Shown here: positions 39,455 through 48,634 of the stretch, piece by piece
Layout: every line of letters starts with the position of its first letter
How positions within the stretch are numbered: position 1 is the first letter of the stretch
DNA from: Litorilinea aerophila
Lineage (GTDB): Bacteria > Chloroflexota > Anaerolineae > Caldilineales > Caldilineaceae
Length of the DNA: 64,000 bases
Reading direction: 5' to 3'
NCBI GenBank assembly: GCA_945897075.1
Contig: CAMDEX010000004.1
Coordinates: 1-64,000, forward strand
The notes under the pieces: generated by a model
Told to the model about the DNA's origin: nothing
What the model saw: only the letters and a program-made list of their open reading frames with translations
Databases searched by the model: none
Translations under genes and position numbers: made by a program

Positions 39455-39866
39455 GTACGAATGGTTCATCTATACCCTGGCCGATGGTTTTCCTTCCATC
39501 CGACACTCCACGCTTACTATCGTTCGTATAAGCCGGGGTATGGCTGAACTTCGAGGGGATGTGGACTTTTCCGCAGGTATGCGGCTAAGAGTCTACGAAC
39601 TACTGACATGGGATGGTGGAACACTTCTGATCGATTCATACAGTTATGATGTCTTTCAGGTTGACCTGCAAATGTACTGGTACGACTCCCAACCCCATCC
39701 CCACATCCCTGAACTGTCCAGTACCCACCCGCACCACAAACACATCCCGCCCGACATCAAACACAACCGCATTCCCGCGCCCGGTCTCTCCTTCAACACG
39801 CCCAATCTGCCTTTTCTGATCCGTGAGATCGAAACTCTTCCTTTGCAACACCCGCCAACCCATTGA
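39411..39866 (+). CDS. DUF6516 (TumE-like) family protein, putative toxin
   Basis: [71 protein letters not shown]; alternative GTG start at 39429. Confidence 0.65.
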   Translation: MKRQPAVNPFQSLHEYEWFIYTLADGFPSIRHSTLTIVRISRGMAELRGDVDFSAGMRLRVYELLTWDGGTLLIDSYSYDVFQVDLQMYWYDSQPHPHIPELSSTHPHHKHIPPDIKHNRIPAPGLSFNTPNLPFLIREIETLPLQHPPTH

Positions 39867-39875
39867 AAGTACGCG

Positions 39876-40781
39876 ATGCTCACCTCTGCTGGCAAGATGC
39901 ACGCCGACGAAGTAATGACCGACCCATCTCTTGTGTACCGGTTGCTCTCCGCACAATTTCCCGATTGGGCTGACCTGTCCATCGCGCCGGTTGCCTCCGC
40001 CGGCACAGACAACGCGCTCTACCGGCTGGGCGAGGAGATGGCTGTGCGCCTGCCGCGCATCCACTGGGCTGTGGGGCAGGTGGAAAAGGAGATGCGCTGG
40101 CTGCCACGGCTCGCCCCCCATCTGCCGCTTGCCATCCCAGAACCGCTGGCGATGGGCGAAGCGGGCCACGGCTACCCCTGGCGTTGGGGGGTCTACCGCT
40201 GGCTGGCGGGCGAAAACGCCACCCCTGAACACATCACCGATCCCCGGCAGGCTGCGTTCGATTTGGCCGAATTTGTGGTCGCTTTACAGAAGGTTGACGC
40301 CACGCAAGGGTCGCGCCCTGGTGCTCTCAAATCCAGCCGGGGTGTCCCGCTGGCCGAGCGGGATGGGGCAGTGCGCGCCGCGATTGTCTCCCTGGCCGGT
40401 GAGTGGGACAGCGACACGCTGACCGCAGCCTGGGAAAGTGCCCTGTACACGCCAGTTTGGGCTGGCGCGCCCGTCTGGCTGCACGGTGACCTGCAAGCGG
40501 GCAATCTGCTGGCCCGCAACGGGCGGCTGGCCGCGGTGATTGACTTTGGCTGTCTGGGTGTGGGCGATCCGGCCTGCGATGTGATGGCGGCCTGGCTCTA
40601 TCTCTGCGCCGACACCCGACAGATATTCCGGGATGCGCTGCAAGTGGACGACGATACCTGGGCACGGGGCAAGGGCTGGGCGCTTTCGATGGGGCTGATG
40701 GCCCTGCCCTACTATCGAACGACAAATCCGGTGCTGACCGCCATTGGCCGGCGCGCGATTGAGGAAGTGTTAGCAGATTGA
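39876..40781 (+). CDS. Aminoglycoside phosphotransferase (APH)-family kinase
   Basis: VWLHGDLQAGNLLARNGRLAAVIDFGCLGVGDPACDVMAAW. Confidence 0.9.
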   Translation: MLTSAGKMHADEVMTDPSLVYRLLSAQFPDWADLSIAPVASAGTDNALYRLGEEMAVRLPRIHWAVGQVEKEMRWLPRLAPHLPLAIPEPLAMGEAGHGYPWRWGVYRWLAGENATPEHITDPRQAAFDLAEFVVALQKVDATQGSRPGALKSSRGVPLAERDGAVRAAIVSLAGEWDSDTLTAAWESALYTPVWAGAPVWLHGDLQAGNLLARNGRLAAVIDFGCLGVGDPACDVMAAWLYLCADTRQIFRDALQVDDDTWARGKGWALSMGLMALPYYRTTNPVLTAIGRRAIEEVLAD

Positions 40782-41212
40782 ATTGGAGGGTTGACGTGAA
40801 ACGAAAAGAAAAACCTTCGGGCAGCGAAGCGGTTGTCGAGTTTCTGGCCAATACCCAGCACCCGCTCAAGCCGGGAATCGAGGAGTTACGCCGAATTATT
40901 CTCGAAGCAGGCGTGCCTCTCACCGAACAGATCAAATGGAATGCCCCCAGTTTTTGTGCTGAGGGCGACGATCGCATGACCTTCAAACTGAATTCCCCAG
41001 AGGCCGTTGAGATCGTCTTTCATCGCGGGGCAAAGGTCAAAGCACTGCCCGCCCAGAATCTAATCGAAGACCCCCACGGATTGCTCAAATGGGCAACGAC
41101 CGACCGAGCCGTTGCCTCCTTTACTGGTATGGATGACATACGGAGCAAGGAAAAACCATTGATTGAAATAGTCAATCAGTGGATATCTGCTGCGGCTGAT
41201 ACGCCGCAATGA
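40778..41212 (+). CDS. DUF1801 family protein
   Basis: LKPGIEELRRIILEAGVPLTEQIKWNAPSFCAEGDDRMTFKL... Confidence 0.8.
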   Translation: MNWRVDVKRKEKPSGSEAVVEFLANTQHPLKPGIEELRRIILEAGVPLTEQIKWNAPSFCAEGDDRMTFKLNSPEAVEIVFHRGAKVKALPAQNLIEDPHGLLKWATTDRAVASFTGMDDIRSKEKPLIEIVNQWISAAADTPQ

Positions 41213-41290
41213 GTTGTGCTGGCTGTTGCCGGTATAAGCAGCCAGCAACCTTTGACGTTCGCAGAGAGCAGATTGTCCACCCCCTCCCAA

Positions 41291-41345
41291 CCTCCCCCAG
41301 ATTGGGGGAGGAGTCGTCACAATCCCCTCCCCAATCTGGGGAGGG
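41291..41345. repeat. Pair of oppositely oriented ~21-nt palindromes (REP/REPIN-like)
   Basis: cctcccccagattgggggagg ... ccctccccaatctggggaggg. Confidence 0.75.
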
Positions 41346-41423
41346 TTAGGGTGGGGTGGCTGCGTAATTACCATCCAGCAGACAACCCACCGGCCACACC
41401 GGCTCACAACAGAAAGCAGACCC

Positions 41424-42233
41424 ATGACCGCAAAAATCTCCTTTATCAGCGCCAACTTCGTCGCCCGCCAGCTCGGCTACCAGATGACCGCAGGCTGGAT
41501 GCAGGGTGACAGCGCCACCAATGACTATTTTCGCCCGCTGGAATCCTTTGCCGAGCGCTTCGACGCAATGCTGAGCGAAGTCTCGGCGATGGGCTTCAGC
41601 GCCATTGACATCTGGCTGGCCCATCTGCACTGGAACTGGGCCAGTCCGCCACACATCGCCATCGCCCGCGACCTGCTGGCAAAGCACAATCTTACCGTCA
41701 CCAGTCTGGCCGGGGGCTTTGGCGCAACCGCCCAGGAATTCGAGGCTGCTTGCCAACTGGCCGTGGCGATGCAGACGACGATTCTGGGCGGCAACACCCC
41801 ACTGCTCTACGCGGATCGGGCGTCGGTGGTGGATATTCTGAAGACATACGGGGTGAAGCTCGCCATCGAAAATCACCCCGGCGAAAAGACCGCGGCCGAG
41901 ATGCTGGCAAAGATCGGCGACGGCGGCGACGGCACAATCGGCACAGCCGTGGACACGGGCTGGTGGGGCACCCACGGCTACGACGCGGCGCGGGCCATCC
42001 GCGAACTGGCCCCCCACGTCATGCACGTCCACCTGAAAGATGTGCTGGCCCCCGGTGGACACGTCACCTGCCGCTACGGGCAAGGCTGCGTGCCGATTGC
42101 GGGCTGTGTAGAGGCACTGGCGGAGATCTGCTACAGCGGCGACATCGGCGTGGAACACGAACCGGACGACTACGACCCGACAGCAGATTGCATCGAGAAT
42201 CTGCGTATGTTGCGTGGCTGGCTGGGCGGTTGA
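41424..42233 (+). CDS. Sugar phosphate isomerase/epimerase (xylose isomerase-like TIM barrel)
   Basis: GFSAIDIWLAHLHW; VKLAIENHPGEKTAAEML; DTGWWGTHG; HVMHVHLKDV. Confidence 0.88.
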   Translation: MTAKISFISANFVARQLGYQMTAGWMQGDSATNDYFRPLESFAERFDAMLSEVSAMGFSAIDIWLAHLHWNWASPPHIAIARDLLAKHNLTVTSLAGGFGATAQEFEAACQLAVAMQTTILGGNTPLLYADRASVVDILKTYGVKLAIENHPGEKTAAEMLAKIGDGGDGTIGTAVDTGWWGTHGYDAARAIRELAPHVMHVHLKDVLAPGGHVTCRYGQGCVPIAGCVEALAEICYSGDIGVEHEPDDYDPTADCIENLRMLRGWLGG

Positions 42234-42276
42234 TCCGTCAACTACACTTACCACAAACCACCATACAGAGGCAGCC

Positions 42277-43593
42277 ATGCAAATCGCCATCCTCGCCCTG
42301 GGCAGCCAGGGCGACGTGCAACCCTACGTGGCTCTGGGCCGAGGGCTGCAAGAAGCCGGCCACAGTCTACGCCTGATCACCCACGAAAACTATGCGGGCT
42401 TTGTAACCAGCCACGGACTGGAGTTCTGGCCCGCGCGCGGCGATGCGCAGGCTGCGGTCAATGCGCCGGAACTGCGCGCCCTGGTAGAAAAGGGCAATTT
42501 CATCGCCCTGACCCGCCACACGGCCAAGCTGGCCGCAGAAGCCGCGCTCCAGTGGGGGGAAGACAGCCTCGCCGCCTGTGACGGCGTGGAGCTTCTGCTG
42601 GCAGGTATCGGCGGGCTGAATGTCGCCATCGCCCTGGCCGAAAAGCGTGGGATTCCCCTGCTGCAAGCCTACGTCCTGCCCTTCACGCCGACCAGCGCCT
42701 TCCCCGGCGTCCTCTTTCCCCCAACCATCGCCCGTCTGGGTGGTTTTGCCAACCGGATTTCCCACCATCTGGTGCGCCAGGTGATGTGGCAGGGCTTTCG
42801 CGCCGCGGATGGACGGATGCGCCGGGAGGTGTTGGGTCTGCCGCCTGCTCCCTTTGCGGGGCCATACAGGGCGCAGAGTTTGCGCGGGACTCCGGTTCTC
42901 TACGGCTTCAGTCCGTCGGTCATCCCCAAACCAGCGGATTGGGGCGTGGATGTACACGTCACCGGCTATTGGACGCTCGACCCCACACCGGATTGGATGC
43001 CGCCCCCCGCGTTGGTGGACTTTCTCGCCAGCGGTCCGCCGCCGGTCTATGTGGGTTTTGGCAGTATGGGCAACCGCAATCCAGAAGAGACGGCCGCGCT
43101 GGTTTTGCGGGCCATCAAACAGACAGGTCAGCGCGCTGTCTTACTCTCCGGCTGGGGTGGTCTGGCCGCCGGGGAGGTGGCGGAGAGCGTCTTTCTGGTG
43201 GATTCTGTGCCCCACGCCTGGCTCTTTCCGCGTATGGCCGCGGTCGTGCATCACGGCGGCGCGGGCACAACCGGGGCCGGGCTGACCGCGGGCGTGCCGT
43301 CCATTGTCATCCCCTTCTTTGGCGACCAGCCCTTTTGGGGCAAACGGGTGGCGGAATTGGGTGTGGGGCCAGCGCCGATCCCGCGCCAACAATTGTCGGT
43401 GGAGCGGCTGGCCCAGGCCATCCAACAGGCGGTGAGTGATCAGCCCATGCGCCAGGCCGCAGCCCGGCTGGGCGAGAAAATCCGGGCCGAAGATGGGGTT
43501 GCTGCCGCGCTTGCGCTGGTGGGGCAGATGGAGAAATCCGGGAGAAGCCGACTTGGGAGTGTTCAAAATGAGTTGGAGAGACGACACCTATGA
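42277..43593 (+). CDS. GT1-family glycosyltransferase (UGT/sterol glucosyltransferase-like)
   Basis: MQIAILALGSQGDVQPYVALGRGLQEAGHSLRLITHENY; VYVGFGSMGNRNPEETA; VVHHGGAGTTGAGLTAGVPSIVIPFFGDQPFWG. Confidence 0.93.
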   Translation: MQIAILALGSQGDVQPYVALGRGLQEAGHSLRLITHENYAGFVTSHGLEFWPARGDAQAAVNAPELRALVEKGNFIALTRHTAKLAAEAALQWGEDSLAACDGVELLLAGIGGLNVAIALAEKRGIPLLQAYVLPFTPTSAFPGVLFPPTIARLGGFANRISHHLVRQVMWQGFRAADGRMRREVLGLPPAPFAGPYRAQSLRGTPVLYGFSPSVIPKPADWGVDVHVTGYWTLDPTPDWMPPPALVDFLASGPPPVYVGFGSMGNRNPEETAALVLRAIKQTGQRAVLLSGWGGLAAGEVAESVFLVDSVPHAWLFPRMAAVVHHGGAGTTGAGLTAGVPSIVIPFFGDQPFWGKRVAELGVGPAPIPRQQLSVERLAQAIQQAVSDQPMRQAAARLGEKIRAEDGVAAALALVGQMEKSGRSRLGSVQNELERRHL

Positions 43594-43913
43594 CCGACCC
43601 AATCCTCCAAACCGACATCGAAACCATCCAGCGCCTGGACGTCGGCATCTTCGCCACGGACGAGGGCAAGTGGCTGGTGTTGATCCACAACGACAACGTG
43701 ACGACTTTCGAGTTCGTCATTGACATCCTGCAGCGCATCTTCCGCCTGTCCAAAGAGATCGCCGAGCATATCGCCCAGGAGACCCATACGCGGGGGGTGG
43801 CCCCGGTTGTCGCCCGCCCGAAGGCCGAGGCTGAGCGTTTGGTGGGCTTGGCCCACGCCGCGGCGCGGGCCAACGGTTTTCCCCTGGCCTTTACCATCGA
43901 ACCGAAGGAGTGA
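43590..43913 (+). CDS. clpS: ATP-dependent Clp protease adaptor ClpS
   Basis: WLVLIHNDNVTTFEFVIDILQRIFRLSKEIAEHIAQETHTRGVAPV. Confidence 0.88.
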   Translation: MTDPILQTDIETIQRLDVGIFATDEGKWLVLIHNDNVTTFEFVIDILQRIFRLSKEIAEHIAQETHTRGVAPVVARPKAEAERLVGLAHAAARANGFPLAFTIEPKE

Positions 43914-43919
43914 GCCGCT

Positions 43920-44441
43920 GTGACCCAACTTCACGACCCGCTGCATCCCCACAGCCACGATCCCAACCCCGCGCCCCCGTCCGAAAATGCCGATTTCCTT
44001 CTTTCGCTGCCCGACGGCACTGTACAAACCATTACCCCGGACAATCTGCGCGGTCGCCCCCAGACGACCCTCCGCGACTGTTTTATTGTCAGTACCGGCC
44101 ACGGCACATCCGGCCCCTTCGCCTTCACTGGCGTAACGCTGGCCGATTTGGTGGGTGACTATTGGGCCGCGGCGTGGGAAGAGGCCGAAGTGATCAGCGC
44201 GGACGGCTTTGGCACGCGTCTTTCTGCCGCCGAAGTCGACGCGGTCACATCTCGCCCCATCCTCCTCGCCTGCGCCGTCGCCGGCCAGCCCCTCAGCCGC
44301 GCCGCCGGTCTGGTGCGGTTGATCGTCCCCAGCGAGACCGACGACGCTTTGAAACAGGTCAAATGGATCGGAGAAGTCAGAATTCTCAACGCCGAGACGC
44401 AGAGGCTCGCCGAGCCTACTCCACCCAGCGCCGGTCCGTAA
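43920..44441 (+). CDS. Molybdopterin-binding oxidoreductase-domain-like protein (small SUOX-fold)
   Basis: RDCFIVSTGHGTSGPFAFTGVTLADLVGDYW...AGQPLSRAAGLVRLIVPSETDDALKQVKWIGEVRIL. Confidence 0.6.
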   Translation: MTQLHDPLHPHSHDPNPAPPSENADFLLSLPDGTVQTITPDNLRGRPQTTLRDCFIVSTGHGTSGPFAFTGVTLADLVGDYWAAAWEEAEVISADGFGTRLSAAEVDAVTSRPILLACAVAGQPLSRAAGLVRLIVPSETDDALKQVKWIGEVRILNAETQRLAEPTPPSAGP

Positions 44442-45189
44442 TCGAATAGCCGCCATCCACGACCAGCGTCGTGCCGGTGACGAAATCTGAGGCGGGGGCG
44501 GCCAGGAAGATGGCCGCGCCCACCAGATCGTCCGGTGTGCCCAGACGCCGCGCCGGTGTCTTGTGACGGACTTCGTCGCCCAGCGGTCCATCCAGGATAT
44601 CCCGGTTGATGTCGGTCTTGTGCCAGCCGGGCAGCAGGGCGTTGGCCTGTATGTTGTGGACAGCCAACTCCACGCCCAATGCACGGGTCAACCCCACCAT
44701 GCCGGTTTTGGCGGTGGCGTAGTTGGCCACATTGGGTGGGCCGAGCAGCGAATACATCGAGCCGATGTTGATAATTTTGCCGCCCCGCCCGCCCGCCACC
44801 ATTGCCCGCGCCCCGGCCCGGGCGCAGAAAAAGGAACCGGTCAGGTGGGTCTCCAATACGGCGTTCCACTCTGCCGTGGACATCTCCAACACACTGCCCC
44901 GCCGCGCAATGCCGGCGTTGTTGACCAGAATATCCAGGCTGCCGAATTGGGCCACAACAGCGGCCACGGCCTGGTTCACGGCGTCTTCGTCGCGCACGTC
45001 CAATGCAATGACTGCGTGGCCTTCGCCCAGCTCAGCGGCCATCGCTGCGTTTTTGTCCGGGTTGCGCCCAGTGGCAATGACGGTTGCGCCGTGTTCTTTG
45101 AAGCCCAGGGCGATGGAGCGACCGATGCCGCCGTTGCCGCCTGTGACGAAAGCTACTTTGCCAGCCAGGGAAAAGAGAGAAGAAATCAT
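44416..45189 (-). CDS. SDR-family oxidoreductase
   Basis: KVAFVTGGNGGIGRSIALGFKEHGATVIATGRN; LVNNAGIARRG; NIGSMYSLLGPPNVANYATAKTGMVGLTRALGVE. Confidence 0.95.
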   Translation of the reverse strand: MISSLFSLAGKVAFVTGGNGGIGRSIALGFKEHGATVIATGRNPDKNAAMAAELGEGHAVIALDVRDEDAVNQAVAAVVAQFGSLDILVNNAGIARRGSVLEMSTAEWNAVLETHLTGSFFCARAGARAMVAGGRGGKIINIGSMYSLLGPPNVANYATAKTGMVGLTRALGVELAVHNIQANALLPGWHKTDINRDILDGPLGDEVRHKTPARRLGTPDDLVGAAIFLAAPASDFVTGTTLVVDGGYSITDRRWVE

Positions 45190-45240
45190 GGGGGTCGCTC
45201 GCTTTCTACAAGTAGTGGGGGTGAAAAGGGTATTTTGGAC

Positions 45241-45290
45241 GGACAAAACAAGAAGCCGGACTGGCAAGGGTCCGGCTTCTTGTTTTGTTC
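45241..45290. terminator. 20-bp stem hairpin
   Basis: ggacaaaacaagaagccgga-ctggcaaggg-tccggcttcttgttttgttc, 19/20 pairing. Confidence 0.65.
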
Positions 45291-45292
45291 TG

Positions 45293-45743
45293 GCGGTCAG
45301 GGATGGGCCGACAACGACAGAATAAGGAGAGGCTACAGGTGGTACGGCATGGATTCAAACTGCTGAAGGGAGGTCGAGGGTTGGTGTCAATGCAGGGTTT
45401 GTTGCTCGATCTCCCACTTGACCTTCTGACGAAGCACCTTTAGTCCTCGGCGATTGCGGTAGACAGTAATAATACACTGACCACTTCGATCCATTAGAAC
45501 AGTTGTCCCTTCCAAGCGCTGCACCCGTTTTCTATCCACTTTGGGGATGTCATTGTGGCGTAGAAAGTAGTGCAGTGCCCCACCGCTCCGCACCAGGCAG
45601 CCAAATTGAATGACGTACTCAACGTCTTCAGCGGACAGGTTGCGTTGCGCCATACGCATCAGCGCGTGATTGGATAGTTCCATTTCTTGCATCATAGCCA
45701 CCTTCCTTGGGGGGAGTAGCGTTGTCGGCCCATCTCTGCCCGC
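45293..45743. mobile_element. Putative non-autonomous element: DUF4258 gene flanked by 24-bp inverted repeats
   Basis: Left gcggtcagggatgggccgacaacg (45293-45316), right cgttgtcggcccatctctgcccgc (45720-45743), 22/24 complementary. Confidence 0.55.
45387..45701 (-). CDS. DUF4258 family protein
   Basis: MELSNHALMRMAQRNLSAEDVEYVIQFGCLVRSGGALHYFLR...TVYRNRRGLKVLRQKVKW. Confidence 0.7.
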   Translation of the reverse strand: MAMMQEMELSNHALMRMAQRNLSAEDVEYVIQFGCLVRSGGALHYFLRHNDIPKVDRKRVQRLEGTTVLMDRSGQCIITVYRNRRGLKVLRQKVKWEIEQQTLH

Positions 45744-45821
45744 AAGAGTGTAGCGTCAGAATACACGAAATCGATTTTTTTGGCAATTGCTATAGTCTAC
45801 TTCCTTCCCCTCCCGATCCGT

Positions 45822-46667
45822 TCAGGCTGGACGCGACAGCAACAGCCCCGCCAGATTTTCCCCCAGAATTCGCACTTTGTCCTCCTCCGCCACAAAATCG
45901 CAGTGGGTGCGGAAGGCTTCCAGCGCCTGCCGGTAGGTGATGTTGTGCCGACAGACCGGGTAGTCGGATCCCCAACAGAGGCGCGCACCGCCGTAGGTTT
46001 CGTAGAGCGGACGCACGATGGCGTCAATGGTGTCGCGGTGGGGGAAATCCCAGAAGGGGCCGACGGTGGAGTAGTAGAAGCCCGATACTTTGATGTGGAT
46101 GTTTGGGTACTGGGCCGATTCCAACACAAGGAGAAGATTGTCCACCTGCCCCACGCCGGGATGGCCCAGGTGGTGGATCAGGATGGGCATGGATGGGAAA
46201 GCCGCGGCCACCTGGTTGATGGCCGTGTGGTGTTGGGGGCGGCAGGCGATGCTGGCGATCAGCCCCAATTCCGCGGCGGCGGCAAAGAAGGCCATTCCCT
46301 CCTCGCCGGTGTACCAGCTTCCGTCGTCGTCGCCTTTCACGTAGTGGGTGAAGGCGGGCAGATGCCAGCGCTCGGCGGCCTGACGCAGACGCTCTGCCGC
46401 ACCGGGCAGGTGGTAGGTCTCTGACCAGGAGCAGTCCACATCCGCGCATTGGATGATGCGATCCGGGTGGTGGCGCACTGCGGCCGCGATGTAATCGTTG
46501 TTGGCCGGGTTGTGGTCGATCCCCGCACAGACGAGAAAGGCTTTGTCAACCCCGTTCACATCCATCTCAAAGAGAAGCTGGTCAATGGCGCTGCGCGAGT
46601 AATAATCGGGCACAGGCGGCTGGTAGGGCCAGCGCTCCCAGGCGTGGCAGTGGCTGTCTATAATCAC
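45822..46667 (-). CDS. Amidohydrolase (metal-dependent TIM-barrel hydrolase)
   Basis: MIIDSHCHAWERWPYQPPVPD; ILIHHLGHPG; RLCWGSDYPV. Confidence 0.9.
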   Translation of the reverse strand: MIIDSHCHAWERWPYQPPVPDYYSRSAIDQLLFEMDVNGVDKAFLVCAGIDHNPANNDYIAAAVRHHPDRIIQCADVDCSWSETYHLPGAAERLRQAAERWHLPAFTHYVKGDDDGSWYTGEEGMAFFAAAAELGLIASIACRPQHHTAINQVAAAFPSMPILIHHLGHPGVGQVDNLLLVLESAQYPNIHIKVSGFYYSTVGPFWDFPHRDTIDAIVRPLYETYGGARLCWGSDYPVCRHNITYRQALEAFRTHCDFVAEEDKVRILGENLAGLLLSRPA

Positions 46668-46719
46668 AGTTCGTTTGCTCCGTTGGAATCTGATTCGGGA
46701 AGACGTGAAACGTATAAAC

Positions 46720-47574
46720 TCACCCCGCGAAGACCTTCTTCTTCAACGTCGTCTGCGTCTCATAGATCGAGCCGCCTTTGAGCGCGGGGGGCAGGGGCAT
46801 CAGCACCGGCACAGCGGTCAGGCGCGGGCGGTTGGTGGGTTCGCCGCGCAAAATGTTGGCGTTGAATGCGCCCCACTCCCCCCCGCCGCCGATGGGCCAG
46901 GCATCCACCGCACAGTATTGAAAGAGCAGCAGACGACGGGAATAGGCCGATTTGTTGAGGGCCGAGGCGTGGAGCGTGCGGGCGTGGTGGATAGTAATGC
47001 CGCCTGCTTTCACTTCCAGCGGCACGGCGCTGTCTGCGTTCGGTATATCCTCCGAGACCGCGCCCACGAAATGGCCGTCCTCGTGATGGGAGTAGATCGG
47101 CCCCTTGTGGCTGCCAGGGATGACGAGCAGGCAGCCGTTGATCAGCATCATATCGTCCATACAGACACCCACGGCCAGCAGGTCGTCGTTGGTGTGGGGA
47201 TAGAAGGCCCAGTCCTGATGCCATTCCACCGGGCTGCCAAATTCGGGCGATTTCATATTCAGTTTGTTGCCATTCGTGCGGATGGCAGGCCCGATCAGAT
47301 CGGCCACAATGTCCAGAATGGCGGGATGACGCAGGGTGTTGTCGTAGACCGGGTGGTGGAGAATGGGATTCTTCAGGCGGCGCAAACGGGGCGCTTCTGG
47401 TGTGTGGCCCGGCTCCAGATCAAAAACATCTGTGTGTTCGGTGAAGGCCGCGCTCTGCTGCACAAAGTCGTCGGTGACACGGCGCAGCTCGGCCACGTCG
47501 GTGGATGAAAGCACATTCTCTACGGCCAGGTAGCCGTTTTCGTGATAGAAGGCGATCTGTTCTTGGGACAGCAT
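46720..47574 (-). CDS. Phytanoyl-CoA dioxygenase family protein
   Basis: MLSQEQIAFYHENGYLAVENVL; VEWHQDWAFYPHTNDDLLAVGVCMDDMMLINGCLLVIPGSHKG; GGITIHHARTLHAS. Confidence 0.92.
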   Translation of the reverse strand: MLSQEQIAFYHENGYLAVENVLSSTDVAELRRVTDDFVQQSAAFTEHTDVFDLEPGHTPEAPRLRRLKNPILHHPVYDNTLRHPAILDIVADLIGPAIRTNGNKLNMKSPEFGSPVEWHQDWAFYPHTNDDLLAVGVCMDDMMLINGCLLVIPGSHKGPIYSHHEDGHFVGAVSEDIPNADSAVPLEVKAGGITIHHARTLHASALNKSAYSRRLLLFQYCAVDAWPIGGGGEWGAFNANILRGEPTNRPRLTAVPVLMPLPPALKGGSIYETQTTLKKKVFAG

Positions 47575-47677
47575 TGGGGTCTCCTGAGATAAATGGTGGA
47601 TTGCCACTGATTGCAGGTGTATACGCTACCTTAAACCGGGGGCGATGTCAAAGACGGAAAAACCGCTTGAGGACAAA

Positions 47678-47717
47678 ACAGATGCCGAGGACTTCTTGTC
47701 AAGTCCCCGGCATCTGT
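47678..47717. terminator. 17-bp stem hairpin
   Basis: acagatgccgaggactt-cttgtc-aagtccccggcatctgt, 16/17 pairing. Confidence 0.55.
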
Positions 47718-47776
47718 CGAGATCGGTCTACTCGTTCCGCTGAAAATTCAGGTACACTCTGGTTGATGCCAAGCGA

Positions 47777-48076
47777 TCAGATACGACTGACCCCAGCGTG
47801 CAGCTTCAATCCTAGTGCCTCGATAACCTTCAAAATGATAGCGAAGTCGGGTTTACGTTCACCGGAAAGCGCTTTGTAAAGACTTTCACGAGAAAGACCC
47901 GCGTCTCGAGCAACCTGGGTCATGCCTTTGGCGCGGGCGATGTCGCCAAGCGCCTTGACCACAAAGGCGGCATCGCCGTTGGCCTCTTCCAGACAGGCCT
48001 CAAGATAAGCAGCCATTTCCTCCGGGGTTCGCAGGTGTTCTGCAACATCATAACGAGTGGTACTGGTTTGGGTCAT
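47777..48076 (-). CDS. HigA-like HTH antitoxin
   Basis: YDVAEHLRTPEEMAAYLEACLEEANGDAAFVVKALGDIARAKGMTQVARDAGLSRESLYKALSGERKPDFAIILKVIEALGLKL. Confidence 0.88.
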   Translation of the reverse strand: MTQTSTTRYDVAEHLRTPEEMAAYLEACLEEANGDAAFVVKALGDIARAKGMTQVARDAGLSRESLYKALSGERKPDFAIILKVIEALGLKLHAGVSRI

Positions 48077-48081
48077 AGCGT

Positions 48082-48378
48082 CTATTCCGAAAGGTTTCGT
48101 GCAAGGCGTAGGGCTGCTCTGATATCTTTGGCTTGCGTACTCTTGTCGCCACCGACCAGGAGAATAATCAGCGCGTTCCCGCTCTGCTTGAAATATACCC
48201 GATAACCGGGGCCGTAGTGGATGCGCAACTCGGAGACGCCCTCGCCAACAGGCTCGACATCCCCAGGATTTCCGGCGGCGAGCCGCTCGATCCTAGCTTG
48301 GATGCGCGCTCTGTCCTGGATGTCACGGAGTTCGTTGAGCCAATGAGCGAAAAGATCAGTCTTCCGAATTTCGATCAT
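48082..48378 (-). CDS. HigB/RelE-superfamily toxin
   Basis: FAHWLNELRDIQDRARIQARIERLAAGNPGDVEPVGEGVSELRIHYGPGYRVYFKQSGNALIILLVGGDKSTQAKDI. Confidence 0.9.
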   Translation of the reverse strand: MIEIRKTDLFAHWLNELRDIQDRARIQARIERLAAGNPGDVEPVGEGVSELRIHYGPGYRVYFKQSGNALIILLVGGDKSTQAKDIRAALRLARNLSE

Positions 48379-48634
48379 AGCGTCACTATAACAATCCAGC
48401 TACACATTGTCAATGGTGAACACAGCGCGACGACGCTGCGTATCCAAGTGGAGAGCTACGAACCACGAAACCACCTGAAAGCAAAGGATTGTCAACCGGG
48501 ATTTTATACAAACTGCGTACTTACCCATTTGCGTTGTCCGTTCAAGCGGTGTTTACTGTAGGAGAAGACAGATCACAGAATTGACGGATAGCCGAATACG
48601 AAATATCCAATACCCAATACCCCAGGAGACCCCA

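Noticed and set aside
43558-43576. gtgttcaaaatgagttgg at the 3' end of the GT1 gene resembles the TIR of the 60760-60849 MITE (gtgttcaaaatgagct)
   Set aside because: Only one end matches, no second TIR or TSD nearby; may be coincidence.
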